Shown one piece after another: positions 1-7,496 of a stretch of 64,000 bases of DNA. The position numbers were made by a program, and so were the translations under genes. The stretch is taken from contig NZ_SDDX01000008.1 of the NCBI RefSeq assembly GCF_004115925.1, positions 434,001 to 498,000 on the forward strand, read 5' to 3'. Source of the DNA: Lelliottia nimipressuralis (lineage in GTDB: Bacteria; Pseudomonadota; Gammaproteobacteria; Enterobacterales; Enterobacteriaceae). The notes beneath the pieces are model-generated. The model saw nothing but the letters and a program-made list of their open reading frames with translations. It made no database searches and was not told the DNA's origin. The first letter of the stretch is position 1, and each line of letters begins with the position of its first letter.

Positions 1-364
1 AGGCGGTCAGCGGCTGGCCGTCCTGCCATTTCAGATTCGGTTTTAAGGTCAGGGTATAGCTGAGATTATCGGCGGACGGCGTCAGGCTTTCGGCCAGGCC
101 CCATTCGATTTTGCCGTCGTTAAAACTGTAGAGCGGCGCGTACAGCGCCTGCATGATGGTCAGCGTGGTACGGTCGCTGGCGTAGAGTGGGTTTACGGCC
201 AGCGGGTCGCCGGACGTGATACCGATAATGAGCGAGCCACCCTCTTTTGGCGCATCACTTTTTGCTGCTGGCGCGTTCGCCGTTTCATTCTTTTTAGCAT
301 CGTCACAGCCCGCTGCGGCTAATGCCATGGACACCAGAACAGCAGATAACAGTAGCTTGCGCAT
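1..364 (-). CDS. ABC transporter substrate-binding lipoprotein, peptide/nickel type (partial, C-terminus outside window)
   Basis: The first 121 residues are visible; the rest lies beyond base 1. The N-terminus is a lipoprotein signal: basic MRK, a hydrophobic stretch, then LAAAGC with the lipidated Cys at residue 20. A low-complexity Ala/Lys/Asn linker follows. The mature part opens with GGSLIIGI and then NPLYASDRTT, LYSFND and LTLKPNLKWQDG, typical of the SBP_bac_5 (oligopeptide/dipeptide/nickel) family. The start codon has AAGGAG about nine bases upstream. The substrate cannot be told from this fragment, and the permease and ATPase genes, if linked, would lie outside the window. Confidence 0.85.
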   Translation of the reverse strand, partial: MRKLLLSAVLVSMALAAAGCDDAKKNETANAPAAKSDAPKEGGSLIIGITSGDPLAVNPLYASDRTTLTIMQALYAPLYSFNDGKIEWGLAESLTPSADNLSYTLTLKPNLKWQDGQPLTA

Positions 365-611
365 ATCTCACTCACTCCTTGCCTCAATAATATTAAATAC
401 TGAAAAGTTCTTTTTATTCAGGAGCATCATATTCAGCTTTGTCATATTGCGCATTAACAATGAAAATGCGATTTTCGATTAAGCTTATAACCAATTTGAT
501 ATATATAAGCGCCAGAAGGAATAGGGCCTAATCAATTGCGCTCGCAACGTTAAAGGGTTCACGAATCTCCTGCTACACTGCCTCAACACATCACTAAAAA
601 GGCAGATCAAC
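365..611. other. Divergent intergenic region between the lipoprotein gene and yghU
   Basis: About 250 bases separate two divergent starts. The half next to the lipoprotein gene is AT-rich and should carry its promoter; the yghU ribosome site (AAAAAGGCAGATC) is at the other end. I see no clear operator or small gene. A short forward reading frame at 216-482 overlaps the lipoprotein gene and has no family features. Confidence 0.4.
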
Positions 612-1481
612 ATGTCAGACAACACCTACCAGCCACCGAAAGTGTGGGAATGGAAACAGAACAGTAACGGCGGCGCGTTCGCCAATATCAACCGCCCGGT
701 TTCTGGCGCGACGCATGAGAAAACGCTGCCAGTGGGCGCGCATCCCCTGCAGCTCTACTCCCTCGGCACGCCAAACGGCCAGAAAGTGACGATTATGCTG
801 GAAGAGCTGCTGGCGCTTGGTGTGACAGGCGCGGAGTATGACGCGTGGCTGATCCGCATCGGCGAAGGCGATCAGTTCTCCAGCGGGTTTGTGGACGTGA
901 ACCCAAACTCGAAAATTCCGGCACTTCGTGACCACTCTGTGAACCCGCCACTGCGCGTATTTGAATCCGGGAATATCCTGCTTTATCTGGCAGAAAAATT
1001 CGGTCACTTCCTGCCAAAAGATCCGGCGGGACGCACCGAAACCCTGAACTGGCTGTTCTGGCTGCAAGGCTCTGCCCCGTTCCTTGGCGGCGGTTTCGGC
1101 CATTTCTTTAACTATGCGCCAGTGAAAATTGAGTACGCGATTGACCGTTTCACCATGGAATCAAAACGCCTGCTCGACGTACTGGATAAGCAGCTGGGGC
1201 GCGGTCGTTTTGTCGCGGGAGATGAGTACAGCATCGCCGATATCGCCATCTGGCCATGGTTCGGCAGCGTGGTGCTTGGCAACGTGTACAACGCCGCCGA
1301 GTTCCTGGATGCAGGCAGTTACAAGAATGTTCAGCGCTGGGCCAAAGAAGTTGCCGAGCGCCCGGCGGTGAAACGCGGTCGCATCGTCAACCGTACCTTT
1401 GGCGAGCCAAGCGAACAGCTGCATGAGCGCCATGCCGCCAGTGACTTCGACACCCAGACCGAAGACAAACGTCAGGCGTAA
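612..1481 (+). CDS. yghU: Glutathione-dependent disulfide-bond oxidoreductase YghU
   Basis: This 289-residue protein matches E. coli YghU (288 residues) almost throughout as I recall that sequence. It belongs to the Nu-class glutathione transferases, which bind two glutathione molecules and reduce disulfides and organic hydroperoxides rather than conjugating substrates. Visible features are the thioredoxin-like N-terminal domain around residues 48-135, including LYSLGTPNGQKV and the cis-Pro segment NPNSKIPAL, then ESGNILLYLAEKFG, and an all-helical C-terminal domain with the GDEYSIADIAIWPW signature. It is cytoplasmic. It stands alone, convergent with the following operon, with a REP palindrome between them. 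Confidence 0.95.
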   Translation: MSDNTYQPPKVWEWKQNSNGGAFANINRPVSGATHEKTLPVGAHPLQLYSLGTPNGQKVTIMLEELLALGVTGAEYDAWLIRIGEGDQFSSGFVDVNPNSKIPALRDHSVNPPLRVFESGNILLYLAEKFGHFLPKDPAGRTETLNWLFWLQGSAPFLGGGFGHFFNYAPVKIEYAIDRFTMESKRLLDVLDKQLGRGRFVAGDEYSIADIAIWPWFGSVVLGNVYNAAEFLDAGSYKNVQRWAKEVAERPAVKRGRIVNRTFGEPSEQLHERHAASDFDTQTEDKRQA

Positions 1482-1493
1482 TACGCTGACAGA

Positions 1494-1523
1494 TTGCCCG
1501 GTGGCGCTGCGCTCACCGGGCAA
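1494..1523. repeat. REP-type palindrome
   Basis: A 10-base inverted repeat, TTGCCCGGTG and CACCGGGCAA, flanks a GC-rich loop and fills the gap between the convergent ends of yghU and the ModA-like gene. It is one of several REP elements in the window and probably separates the two convergent transcripts. Confidence 0.8.
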
Positions 1524-1525
1524 AA

Positions 1526-2209
1526 TTACACGCCGAAACCGCCCTGCTGCAAAATCGCTTTTGCCTGATCCGACTGTAAATAATCCGCCAGCACCAGCCC
1601 CTGGGGCGTCATAACTGCGCTTGCATATTCCGCTCGCGGGTTAAAAGGCGCAGGTATGTCCAGCACGCTCAGGCCGGCAATCTGACGAAGCGCGGGCGCA
1701 TAGCTGGCGTAGCCGATAAACAGATCCGCCTGATCACTTTCAATGATCCACTCTGCCGCCAGTTTACCCTGCGGAACCGGGGCAGACGCCCGCCCGCCGA
1801 CCAGCGCCATCGCCCGCTCCCGCACAGGGATGCCCGCTTCGCCCATACGTGTGAACAGCTCCTGGGTGTAGTCGCCGGAGGGATCGCACCCCGCCGTGGA
1901 AGTGCCGAGGCGCAAATCGGGCCGCGTAAGCAGCGAGAACCAGTCATCGTCGTCGCGAAGCACCTCGCTGCGCGCTGTCAGGCAGAGCTGATTGCGGGCA
2001 AATACCGCCACGGAAGATGCCAGCCCCTTTATGAGCAATGCCTGAGGATGGGCGACATTTGCTGACGCAAACAGATCACACGGCTCTCCGGTTTCAATCC
2101 GTTCCCGCAGCAATCCGGCCGGACCAAACTGCGTCTCAACCGGATGCGGGAAATGGGCCAGTAATTGCGGCCATATACCGCGCAGGCTGCCCGCTGCCAG
2201 CACGCGCAT
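1526..2209 (-). CDS. ModA-like oxyanion-binding protein without signal peptide
   Basis: A 227-residue protein of the bacterial extracellular solute-binding family that includes molybdate-binding ModA (SBP_bac_11). The opening LAAGSLRGIWPQL, then FGPAGLLRERIETGEPCDLFASA and GTSTAGCDPSGDYTQ, match ModA's substrate loops in pattern. The start chosen is the ATG at 2209, which overlaps the stop of the upstream gene as TGATG and indicates translational coupling. A longer reading frame begins 15 codons earlier, but those residues do not resemble a signal peptide. The protein therefore appears to lack an export signal, unlike ModA. It is co-transcribed with the MolA-like gene under a ModE-type operator. 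A cytoplasmic molybdate or tungstate binder is an inference. Confidence 0.75.
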   Translation of the reverse strand: MRVLAAGSLRGIWPQLLAHFPHPVETQFGPAGLLRERIETGEPCDLFASANVAHPQALLIKGLASSVAVFARNQLCLTARSEVLRDDDDWFSLLTRPDLRLGTSTAGCDPSGDYTQELFTRMGEAGIPVRERAMALVGGRASAPVPQGKLAAEWIIESDQADLFIGYASYAPALRQIAGLSVLDIPAPFNPRAEYASAVMTPQGLVLADYLQSDQAKAILQQGGFGV

Positions 2210-3261
2210 CAGTCGATACCCTGGTAATGGGTGCGGTAGAAACGCTGATACCATTCGTCGGCGATTTTGCGCATATCAACGTCTTTAAACTTCTCAGGAT
2301 AGAGTTTTTTCGCCATCCACAGTTCGCCAATGCCCATCGCTTCCGGCATCGGGTAGCCCCAGGCTTTGGCGTAGTCCGGCATCAGGTAGACGCGATGGTT
2401 TTTCACGGCGTCGATCACCTGCCACTGGGCCGAACCCTTGATTTCATCGACCACCGATGGATAGCGATCCTGCACAAAGATGACCTGCGGATCCCAGGCG
2501 ATAACCTGCTCCATCGCCACGGTTTTAAAACCCTGAATGGTCGCCGCCGCCACGTTGACTGCGCCCGCATGGGCCATCATCAGACCGGTGTATTTCCCCG
2601 AACCGTAGGTGGTCAGTTCCGGATTGGCCATATAGGCGCGAATACGTTTCTCTGCAGGGATATCCTTCAGACGGTCGCTGACCATCTTGCGCCCTTTATC
2701 TGTGGCGGCGATCAGATCTTTGGCCTCCTGCGGTTTGTTGACGATCTCACCGATCAGCGTGATCCCCTCGCGCAGACCCAGATCGTAGGCTTTTTCTTCG
2801 TCGGCAAGGGTTGGGTTCAGCTTCGCTTTTTCGCCCGGCGCGTCGTGGCGCAGGGAGATGGCGATCACCGGGATACCCAGGCTGCTGATTTTGTCGATCA
2901 TCTCCTGCGGCGCGTAGTTGGTGACAAACACCACCTGCGGATGCAGAGCGATCAGTTTTTCCGGGTCCACATGGGTGAGATCGCCGAGCGTCGCTTTCTG
3001 GTTCAGCTCCGGTGCCAGGCGGGCGTAGCCCTCGCCAAGCTGCTGTTTCCAGTTCCCCATCACGCCGACGATTTTGTCGGTCGCGTTCATTTGCACCAGT
3101 AAGTTCAGCGTCTGATGCTGAAGCACTACCACGCGGTCGACCTTATCGGGAACGGTGACGGTACGGCCAATTTGATCGGTTATCTGGCGGGATGCCTCAG
3201 AAGATAACGGGAGTAAAATCAGTAAACTAAAGGTAACTGCCTGCCAAAATCGATTGTTCAT
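2209..3261 (-). CDS. Periplasmic substrate-binding protein of the cluster A-II/TroA fold (MolA/BtuF-like)
   Basis: A 350-residue protein with a signal peptide (hydrophobic FSLLILLPLSS, cleavage probably after SSEA near residue 23). The mature start DQIGRTVTVPDKVDRVVVL is the usual beginning of iron-siderophore, cobalamin and molybdate (MolA) binding proteins. A long helical segment joins two lobes; LHPQVVFVTNYAP and WDPQVIFVQDRYP are the paired lobe strands. Family membership alone fits Fe-siderophore, heme, B12 or molybdate. The adjacent ModA-like gene and a ModE-type operator 16 bases upstream favour molybdate or tungstate. No permease or ATPase is linked, so it must borrow another transporter or act differently. 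Confidence 0.75.
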   Translation of the reverse strand: MNNRFWQAVTFSLLILLPLSSEASRQITDQIGRTVTVPDKVDRVVVLQHQTLNLLVQMNATDKIVGVMGNWKQQLGEGYARLAPELNQKATLGDLTHVDPEKLIALHPQVVFVTNYAPQEMIDKISSLGIPVIAISLRHDAPGEKAKLNPTLADEEKAYDLGLREGITLIGEIVNKPQEAKDLIAATDKGRKMVSDRLKDIPAEKRIRAYMANPELTTYGSGKYTGLMMAHAGAVNVAAATIQGFKTVAMEQVIAWDPQVIFVQDRYPSVVDEIKGSAQWQVIDAVKNHRVYLMPDYAKAWGYPMPEAMGIGELWMAKKLYPEKFKDVDMRKIADEWYQRFYRTHYQGID

Positions 3262-3276
3262 AATGCCCTCGCACTT

Positions 3277-3302
3277 TCGTTATGCACAGAATTATATAAC
3301 GA
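3277..3302 (-). promoter_or_regulatory. ModE-type (molybdate-responsive) operator
   Basis: Half-sites TCGTTATGCA and TATATAACGA are separated by six bases. Their inverted repeat agrees at 8 of 10 positions and fits the ModE pattern of TCGYTATATA, six bases, TATARCGA-like arm. The site ends 15 bases before the ATG of the MolA-like gene, a position suited to repression by molybdate-loaded ModE. Confidence 0.7.
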
Positions 3303-3582
3303 TTTGTGACGCAGATCTTCGCCTGCTTTGTGGGTAGGCATTATTGCCATGAAAAAATGAACACCCCGGCATTAAATAATTCCCTGACCGGTTTCGTCTT
3401 TTGCAAATAAAAGGCAAAGGGCGAGAGTGAAAAAATAATCCGCTGCGAAAAATTATTTCATCCCTATTTTCTTAAAAGAAAACAGATGTACTTATTGCAA
3501 ATCACGCTCTTTTTTCAACAGCATATTTACAACCGACGCTAAACTGGCAAGAATAATTTTTATTTCCCCTAAGAAACGTCCC
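3303..3582. other. Divergent AT-rich intergenic region
   Basis: Together with the ModE site, about 320 bases separate the MolA-like gene from the PAS-GGDEF gene. The part nearest the diguanylate cyclase is strongly AT-rich with A and T runs, as expected of an H-NS-prone promoter. I see no second operator, no open reading frame with coding character and no strong hairpin. Confidence 0.4.
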
Positions 3583-4566
3583 ATGTCAGAACAGGCGCTA
3601 CGACAGCAGATTCAGAATCTGAAAAAGCATAACGCCCGGCTTGCCAGGCTGGCGCGTGACGCCCGCAGTAAGCTCAGCGCTGCGCTGGACGGCACGGGCC
3701 TGTGTCTGTGGCAGCTCGACGTGCCCAGTGGGAAGTTAATTATCTACAATCGCCGCTGGGGCTCGATGCTCGGGTACCAGCCGAAAGAGCTGAATGCGCA
3801 GTTCGACGTCTGGCGCGAGCACCTTCATGCCGATGATAAACAGATGGTGCTGGATGCGTTTTATGACCATCTCCACGGCAAAACCCCGTTCTACGAAGCC
3901 CTGCACCGCATGCAGCATAAAAATGGCACCGTCAGTTGGGTGCTCGATCGCGGGCGTGTCAGCGAATGGGATGAGCACGGGAATCCGCTCAAGGTCACCG
4001 GCACCCACATTGATATGACGAAGGAAAAGCAATACGAGGAGCAACTCGCGCTGCTGGCGAACCACGATCCGCTGACCGGCCTTGCCAATCGTCATGCGCT
4101 AATCAAACAGTTCCGCGCCCTGAAAGAGCAGGGTCCACTCTGCGTGGCTTTTATCGATCTGGATGATTTCAAAACCGTTAACGACACCTTTGGCCATCGC
4201 AGCAGCGATGAACTGCTGATTCAACTGAGCCAGCGCCTGCGCGAAACCTGCCCGCAGGGTTCTGTCGTAGGGCGTCTGGGCGGCGATGAGTTTGTTCTGC
4301 TGTTGCCCTTCCCGCTCTCCAGTCTGTGGGTGAACAGCACCGCGCACAGCTGTTTGCGCGCGGCGCTGACCCCTTTCGAGCTGGATAACGGCCAGGCGCA
4401 GGTGGGGGCATCGATTGGGATAGATGAGGTTCAGCCGCAGGATGATTTCGTAAACGCCCTGCGCCGCGCCGATCAGTCGATGTACCAAATCAAACACACC
4501 GGAAAGAACGGGGTGGCGATCGGCTCCACGCTTATCTCGATTTCCCGTACCGGAACGGACGCGTGA
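3583..4566 (+). CDS. PAS-GGDEF diguanylate cyclase
   Basis: This 327-residue cytoplasmic protein has a short N-terminal coiled region (residues 1-30, rich in Gln, Leu and Arg), a PAS-3 type sensor domain (about 33-150, with GYQPKEL, DAFYDHLHG and GTHIDMTKEK) and a GGDEF domain (about 155-312). The catalytic motif GGDEF at 233-237 and the substrate loop DPLTGLANR at 162-170 are intact, so it should make cyclic di-GMP. The inhibitory I-site RxxD is replaced by PQGS at 224-227, so product inhibition at that site is unlikely. There are no membrane segments. Its stop overlaps the GTG start of the FucR-like gene, which points to one operon. The signal sensed is unknown. Confidence 0.9.
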   Translation: MSEQALRQQIQNLKKHNARLARLARDARSKLSAALDGTGLCLWQLDVPSGKLIIYNRRWGSMLGYQPKELNAQFDVWREHLHADDKQMVLDAFYDHLHGKTPFYEALHRMQHKNGTVSWVLDRGRVSEWDEHGNPLKVTGTHIDMTKEKQYEEQLALLANHDPLTGLANRHALIKQFRALKEQGPLCVAFIDLDDFKTVNDTFGHRSSDELLIQLSQRLRETCPQGSVVGRLGGDEFVLLLPFPLSSLWVNSTAHSCLRAALTPFELDNGQAQVGASIGIDEVQPQDDFVNALRRADQSMYQIKHTGKNGVAIGSTLISISRTGTDA

Positions 4567-5279
4567 AGGCCAGCCGCCAGCAGAGCATTATCCAGCTACT
4601 GAGCGACTGCGACGGGTTGACCACCGACGCGCTGGCAGAGCAGCTGGCGGTCAGCAAAGAGACTATTCGCCGCGATTTGAAAGGGCTGCAGCAGCAGGGG
4701 AAAATTGTGCGTCACCATGGCCGCGCGCGGGCCATTCACCCGGACAACCGCGACGGCGGTGAGCCGTTTGGCGCACGCCTAAAGAGCCATTACGCCGATA
4801 AAGTGGATATCGCCCACCGCGCGCTGGACTGGGTCAGCAGCGGAATGACTCTTGCCCTCGACGCCAGCTCGACCTGTTTTCATCTGGCGCGCCAGCTTCC
4901 GGACATCGACCTGACGGTGTTCACTAATAGCCTGCCCATCTGTCACGAAATGGCGAAACGCGAGCGCATCACGCTTATCTGCACCGGCGGCACGCTGGAT
5001 CGTAAGTATCGTTGTTACGTCAATCCGGCGCTGATCTCCCTGCTGAAAGGCGTGGAGATAGACCTGTTTATCTTTTCCTGTGAGGGGGTGGACGAACAGG
5101 GCGATATGTGGGACCCGGCCGAGCACAGTGCGCTCTTTAAAACGCAGCTGTTACGCCGCGCCAGCCAGTCGCTGCTGTTGATTGATAAGAGTAAGTTTCA
5201 GCGTGCGAGCGAAGTCAAAATCGGCTCGCTGTCGCAGGTGACGCAGATGATTACCGATGCTCACCCCTCCAGACGGTAG
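4563..5279 (+). CDS. DeoR-family transcriptional regulator, FucR-like
   Basis: A 238-residue regulator starting at GTG 4563, where GTGA overlaps the stop of the diguanylate cyclase. It has the DeoR winged helix at residues 1-57, with recognition segment [13 protein letters not shown], then a DeoR-type sugar-phosphate sensor domain with [23 protein letters not shown] and [14 protein letters not shown]. The sequence follows E. coli FucR, the L-fucose operon activator, closely along its length as I remember it. The fuc operon is not here, however, so it may be a displaced fucR or a paralogue with another target. Its last 19 bases overlap the end of convergent yghW. Confidence 0.85.
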   Translation: MKASRQQSIIQLLSDCDGLTTDALAEQLAVSKETIRRDLKGLQQQGKIVRHHGRARAIHPDNRDGGEPFGARLKSHYADKVDIAHRALDWVSSGMTLALDASSTCFHLARQLPDIDLTVFTNSLPICHEMAKRERITLICTGGTLDRKYRCYVNPALISLLKGVEIDLFIFSCEGVDEQGDMWDPAEHSALFKTQLLRRASQSLLLIDKSKFQRASEVKIGSLSQVTQMITDAHPSRR

Positions 5280-5548
5280 CCCGCCATAAAGTAGCGCAGC
5301 GTGGTACTCGACTGATTTTCTTTGAAAAAATCCATCACCATATCGCGGTCCAGCCCGTAGCGGCGTGTCAGGATACCGGCCTCCCACGCGCTGAGCTGGC
5401 GATCGCCGGTTTTCTCAAACATCCGGTGCGAAAATCCCAGCACAAATCCCCGTTTATAGTCAGAGCAGAAATGCGCGACGTTCTTTGCGGTATCCGCCTG
5501 TGCCGCGCGCATCCCCGCCATCAACCCTTTGCCAAAATGGTTTTCCAT
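5261..5548 (-). CDS. yghW: YghW family protein (DUF2623)
   Basis: A 95-residue small soluble protein matching E. coli YghW (95 residues) nearly end to end, including [32 protein letters not shown] and the C-terminal FMAGYRLEG. Its function is not known. The start codon has GAGGGT seven bases upstream. In E. coli the gene lies beside the hydrogenase-2 operon, which is absent here. A perfect ModE-type palindrome lies 14 bases before its start, the strongest clue to its role: a molybdenum-responsive function, perhaps linked to a molybdoenzyme. That role is an inference. Confidence 0.9.
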   Translation of the reverse strand: MENHFGKGLMAGMRAAQADTAKNVAHFCSDYKRGFVLGFSHRMFEKTGDRQLSAWEAGILTRRYGLDRDMVMDFFKENQSSTTLRYFMAGYRLEG

Positions 5549-5562
5549 TGATTTACCCTCAA

Positions 5563-5588
5563 TCGCTATATATTAAATTATATAGCGA
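5563..5588 (-). promoter_or_regulatory. Perfect ModE-type operator upstream of yghW
   Basis: TCGCTATATA and TATATAGCGA are exact inverted complements separated by TTAAAT; the symmetry extends by one more base each side (A and T at 5562 and 5589). This equals the classical ModE recognition pattern. It sits 14 bases upstream of the yghW ATG, the same geometry as the site at 3277-3302. Confidence 0.85.
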
Positions 5589-5615
5589 TATTTTGAGCGA
5601 TGGCTAGTGGAAATT

Positions 5616-5636
5616 AAGGCCGCACGGGGCGGCCTT
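5616..5636 (-). terminator. Hairpin downstream of the chemoreceptor gene
   Basis: An 8-base stem, AAGGCCGC with GCGGCCTT, and a five-base loop lie just past the end of the chemoreceptor gene. On the minus strand it is followed by an AT-rich stretch (AATTT), so it could act as a modest intrinsic terminator before the yghW promoter. Confidence 0.6.
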
Positions 5637-5646
5637 TAGGGATGAA

Positions 5647-7284
5647 TCAGAACGAAACCCACTCGTCGGGCGTACCCGATGCGTTAGCCCGCGCGGGCGC
5701 TTTCGGCGACGCAGTAGGCGCACCGTTTTGCGGTTCCTGCGCGGACAGGCGGAATTTCTGCACTGAGCGTTGTAGCTCTTCCGTCTGACGTTCCAGCGCC
5801 GGGGCGGCGGCGGAGACCTGCTCTACCAGCGAGGCGTTCTGCTGCGTTACGCCGTCCATCTGGGTGATCGCCACACCGACCTGGGAAATGCCTTTGCTCT
5901 GCTCTTCCGACGCCGACGCGATCTGCTTCATGATGGTGGTCACTTCGGTCACGGCACGCAGGATCGCTTCCATGGTGGTCCCGGTATCGCTGACGATTTT
6001 CGAACCCTGCTCGACGCGTGAAACGGAATCGGCGATCAGGCCTTCGATCTCCTTCGCCGCATTTGCGCTTCGGCTGGCCAGGTTACGCACTTCGCCTGCC
6101 ACCACAGCAAATCCCCGGCCCTGTTCACCGGCACGCGCCGCTTCGACCGCCGCGTTGAGTGCCAGAATATTGGTCTGGAAAGCGATGCTGTTGATGACGG
6201 TAGTGATCTCGGCAATCTTCTTCGAGCTGGCGGAAATTCCGCTCATGGTGGTAACCACGTCATCCACCAGCGAACCGCCACGGCTTGCGGTAGTGGAGGC
6301 AACATCGGCCAGCTGGCTCGCCTGACGCGCATTTTCGGCGTTGAGTTTCACCGTGGCGGTGAGCTGTTCCATGCTCGCGGCGGTCTCTTCCAGTGCGGCG
6401 GCCTGCTCTTCGGTGCGTGAAGAGAGATCGTTATTTCCGCTGGAAATTTCAGTGGCTCCGCGCCAGATATTCTCGCTGCCGGAGCGGATCGAGCTGACCG
6501 CTTCGCGCAGGCTGTCCTGCATTGCGGTTAACAGAGGCACCAGGCGGCCCACGCAGTTACGCCCAAACGGCGTAATCGGCTGGCTGAGATCGCCCTGCGC
6601 AATCTGGCGAAAATGCTCGCGAATGCGATCCAGCGGTTTCACCAGCATCGCCACCAGGTAACGGTCGGTGAAGAGGAGGATCAGCAGACCGATAATCGTC
6701 GCGGCGATGATCACAACGCGCGTCATGCTCGTCAGGCTGTCCACCACGTCACGCGTACTGTCGAGCGTGCTGGCAGCGGAAGTGTTGAATTTATCCGCCG
6801 CTGCACCGAAAGCGCGGCTCAGCGGTGGCGTGACGTTGTTGGCCTGCTGACGATATCCCTCGATCGTTCCCTGTTGCGCCTGCTGCATTTGCAGGGCAAT
6901 CCCCTGATCCAGTAACGCCTGCCAGCTGCTAATCACTTCAGCAGAGACGCTTTCGTCCATCGGGCCTGGCGAAATGGCCTTCATCTCGTTCAGCTTCTTG
7001 CTCATATTCTCCAGCGCCTGCTGCGCGGGGGCTAAATCGGGATTTCCACCCGCAACTTTGGCTTCCATTGCGCGGCTGAGGCGCGTGACAAAGCGGAAAT
7101 ATTGATCGTTACCCTGACTCAAAATAGTCATTTGTTTCACGATCTGGCGATCGATGTCATTACCGTCTGAGACCCTGGAAAGTGACCAGGTGCTGTAAAG
7201 CCCAACCCCTGCCCACATCAAACAAAAAATACCCAGAATCGTCAGCATGACGAACCGGATAGTAAAATTACGAAGCATTTGCAT
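5647..7284 (-). CDS. Methyl-accepting chemotaxis protein (Tsr/Tar type)
   Basis: A 545-residue transmembrane chemoreceptor. Membrane segments lie near residues 12-32 and 188-208, enclosing a periplasmic four-helix-type sensor domain. A HAMP domain (about 210-265) and the long cytoplasmic coiled coil follow. The hairpin tip that binds CheA and CheW is intact ([20 protein letters not shown]). It ends in EWVSF, which keeps the xWxxF pattern of the CheR/CheB docking pentapeptide, so it should be adapted by methylation. AAGGAT seven bases before the first ATG supports this start. The ligand is unknown. Confidence 0.92.
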   Translation of the reverse strand: MQMLRNFTIRFVMLTILGIFCLMWAGVGLYSTWSLSRVSDGNDIDRQIVKQMTILSQGNDQYFRFVTRLSRAMEAKVAGGNPDLAPAQQALENMSKKLNEMKAISPGPMDESVSAEVISSWQALLDQGIALQMQQAQQGTIEGYRQQANNVTPPLSRAFGAAADKFNTSAASTLDSTRDVVDSLTSMTRVVIIAATIIGLLILLFTDRYLVAMLVKPLDRIREHFRQIAQGDLSQPITPFGRNCVGRLVPLLTAMQDSLREAVSSIRSGSENIWRGATEISSGNNDLSSRTEEQAAALEETAASMEQLTATVKLNAENARQASQLADVASTTASRGGSLVDDVVTTMSGISASSKKIAEITTVINSIAFQTNILALNAAVEAARAGEQGRGFAVVAGEVRNLASRSANAAKEIEGLIADSVSRVEQGSKIVSDTGTTMEAILRAVTEVTTIMKQIASASEEQSKGISQVGVAITQMDGVTQQNASLVEQVSAAAPALERQTEELQRSVQKFRLSAQEPQNGAPTASPKAPARANASGTPDEWVSF

Positions 7285-7336
7285 AAGAGTATCCTTGCCG
7301 TTAGGGAAAACTCGCTTGAGACGAGTCTTATCTTCG

Positions 7337-7359
7337 TTATCGGCAATGCCTACACTTTA
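7337..7359 (-). promoter_or_regulatory. Possible flagellar sigma-28 promoter of the chemoreceptor gene
   Basis: On the minus strand GCCGATAA at 7337-7344 is a perfect sigma-28 (FliA) -10 element. A TAAAGTG element lies upstream, but with 11 bases between TAAA and the -10 box instead of the usual 15, so the -35 match is poor. The implied transcript would start about 45 bases before the ATG. Confidence 0.45.
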
Positions 7360-7450
7360 AGGAGTATTTTTATAAAAACTTGCACATCTAAACTTTTAAA
7401 AAAAATAATATTGCCTAATACCCTTATAATTAGCACGCAAATATAATAGA

Positions 7451-7479
7451 AAAAGACCGGAATTTTCCGGCCCTTTTTT
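7451..7479. terminator. Rho-independent terminator after yghX
   Basis: The stem GACCGGAA with TTCCGGCC (one mismatch) is flanked by an A run on one side and a T run on the other. It can stop yghX transcripts on the minus strand. Confidence 0.75.
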
Positions 7480-7496
7480 GAAACATTAAATTCATA

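Noticed and set aside
216..482. An 88-codon forward frame at the left end
   Set aside because: It is opposite the lipoprotein gene; its hydrophobic start arises from the mirrored signal region.
2038..3102. A 354-codon forward frame opposite the MolA-like gene
   Set aside because: It is antisense to a clear binding-protein gene, with a His/Arg-rich shadow composition.
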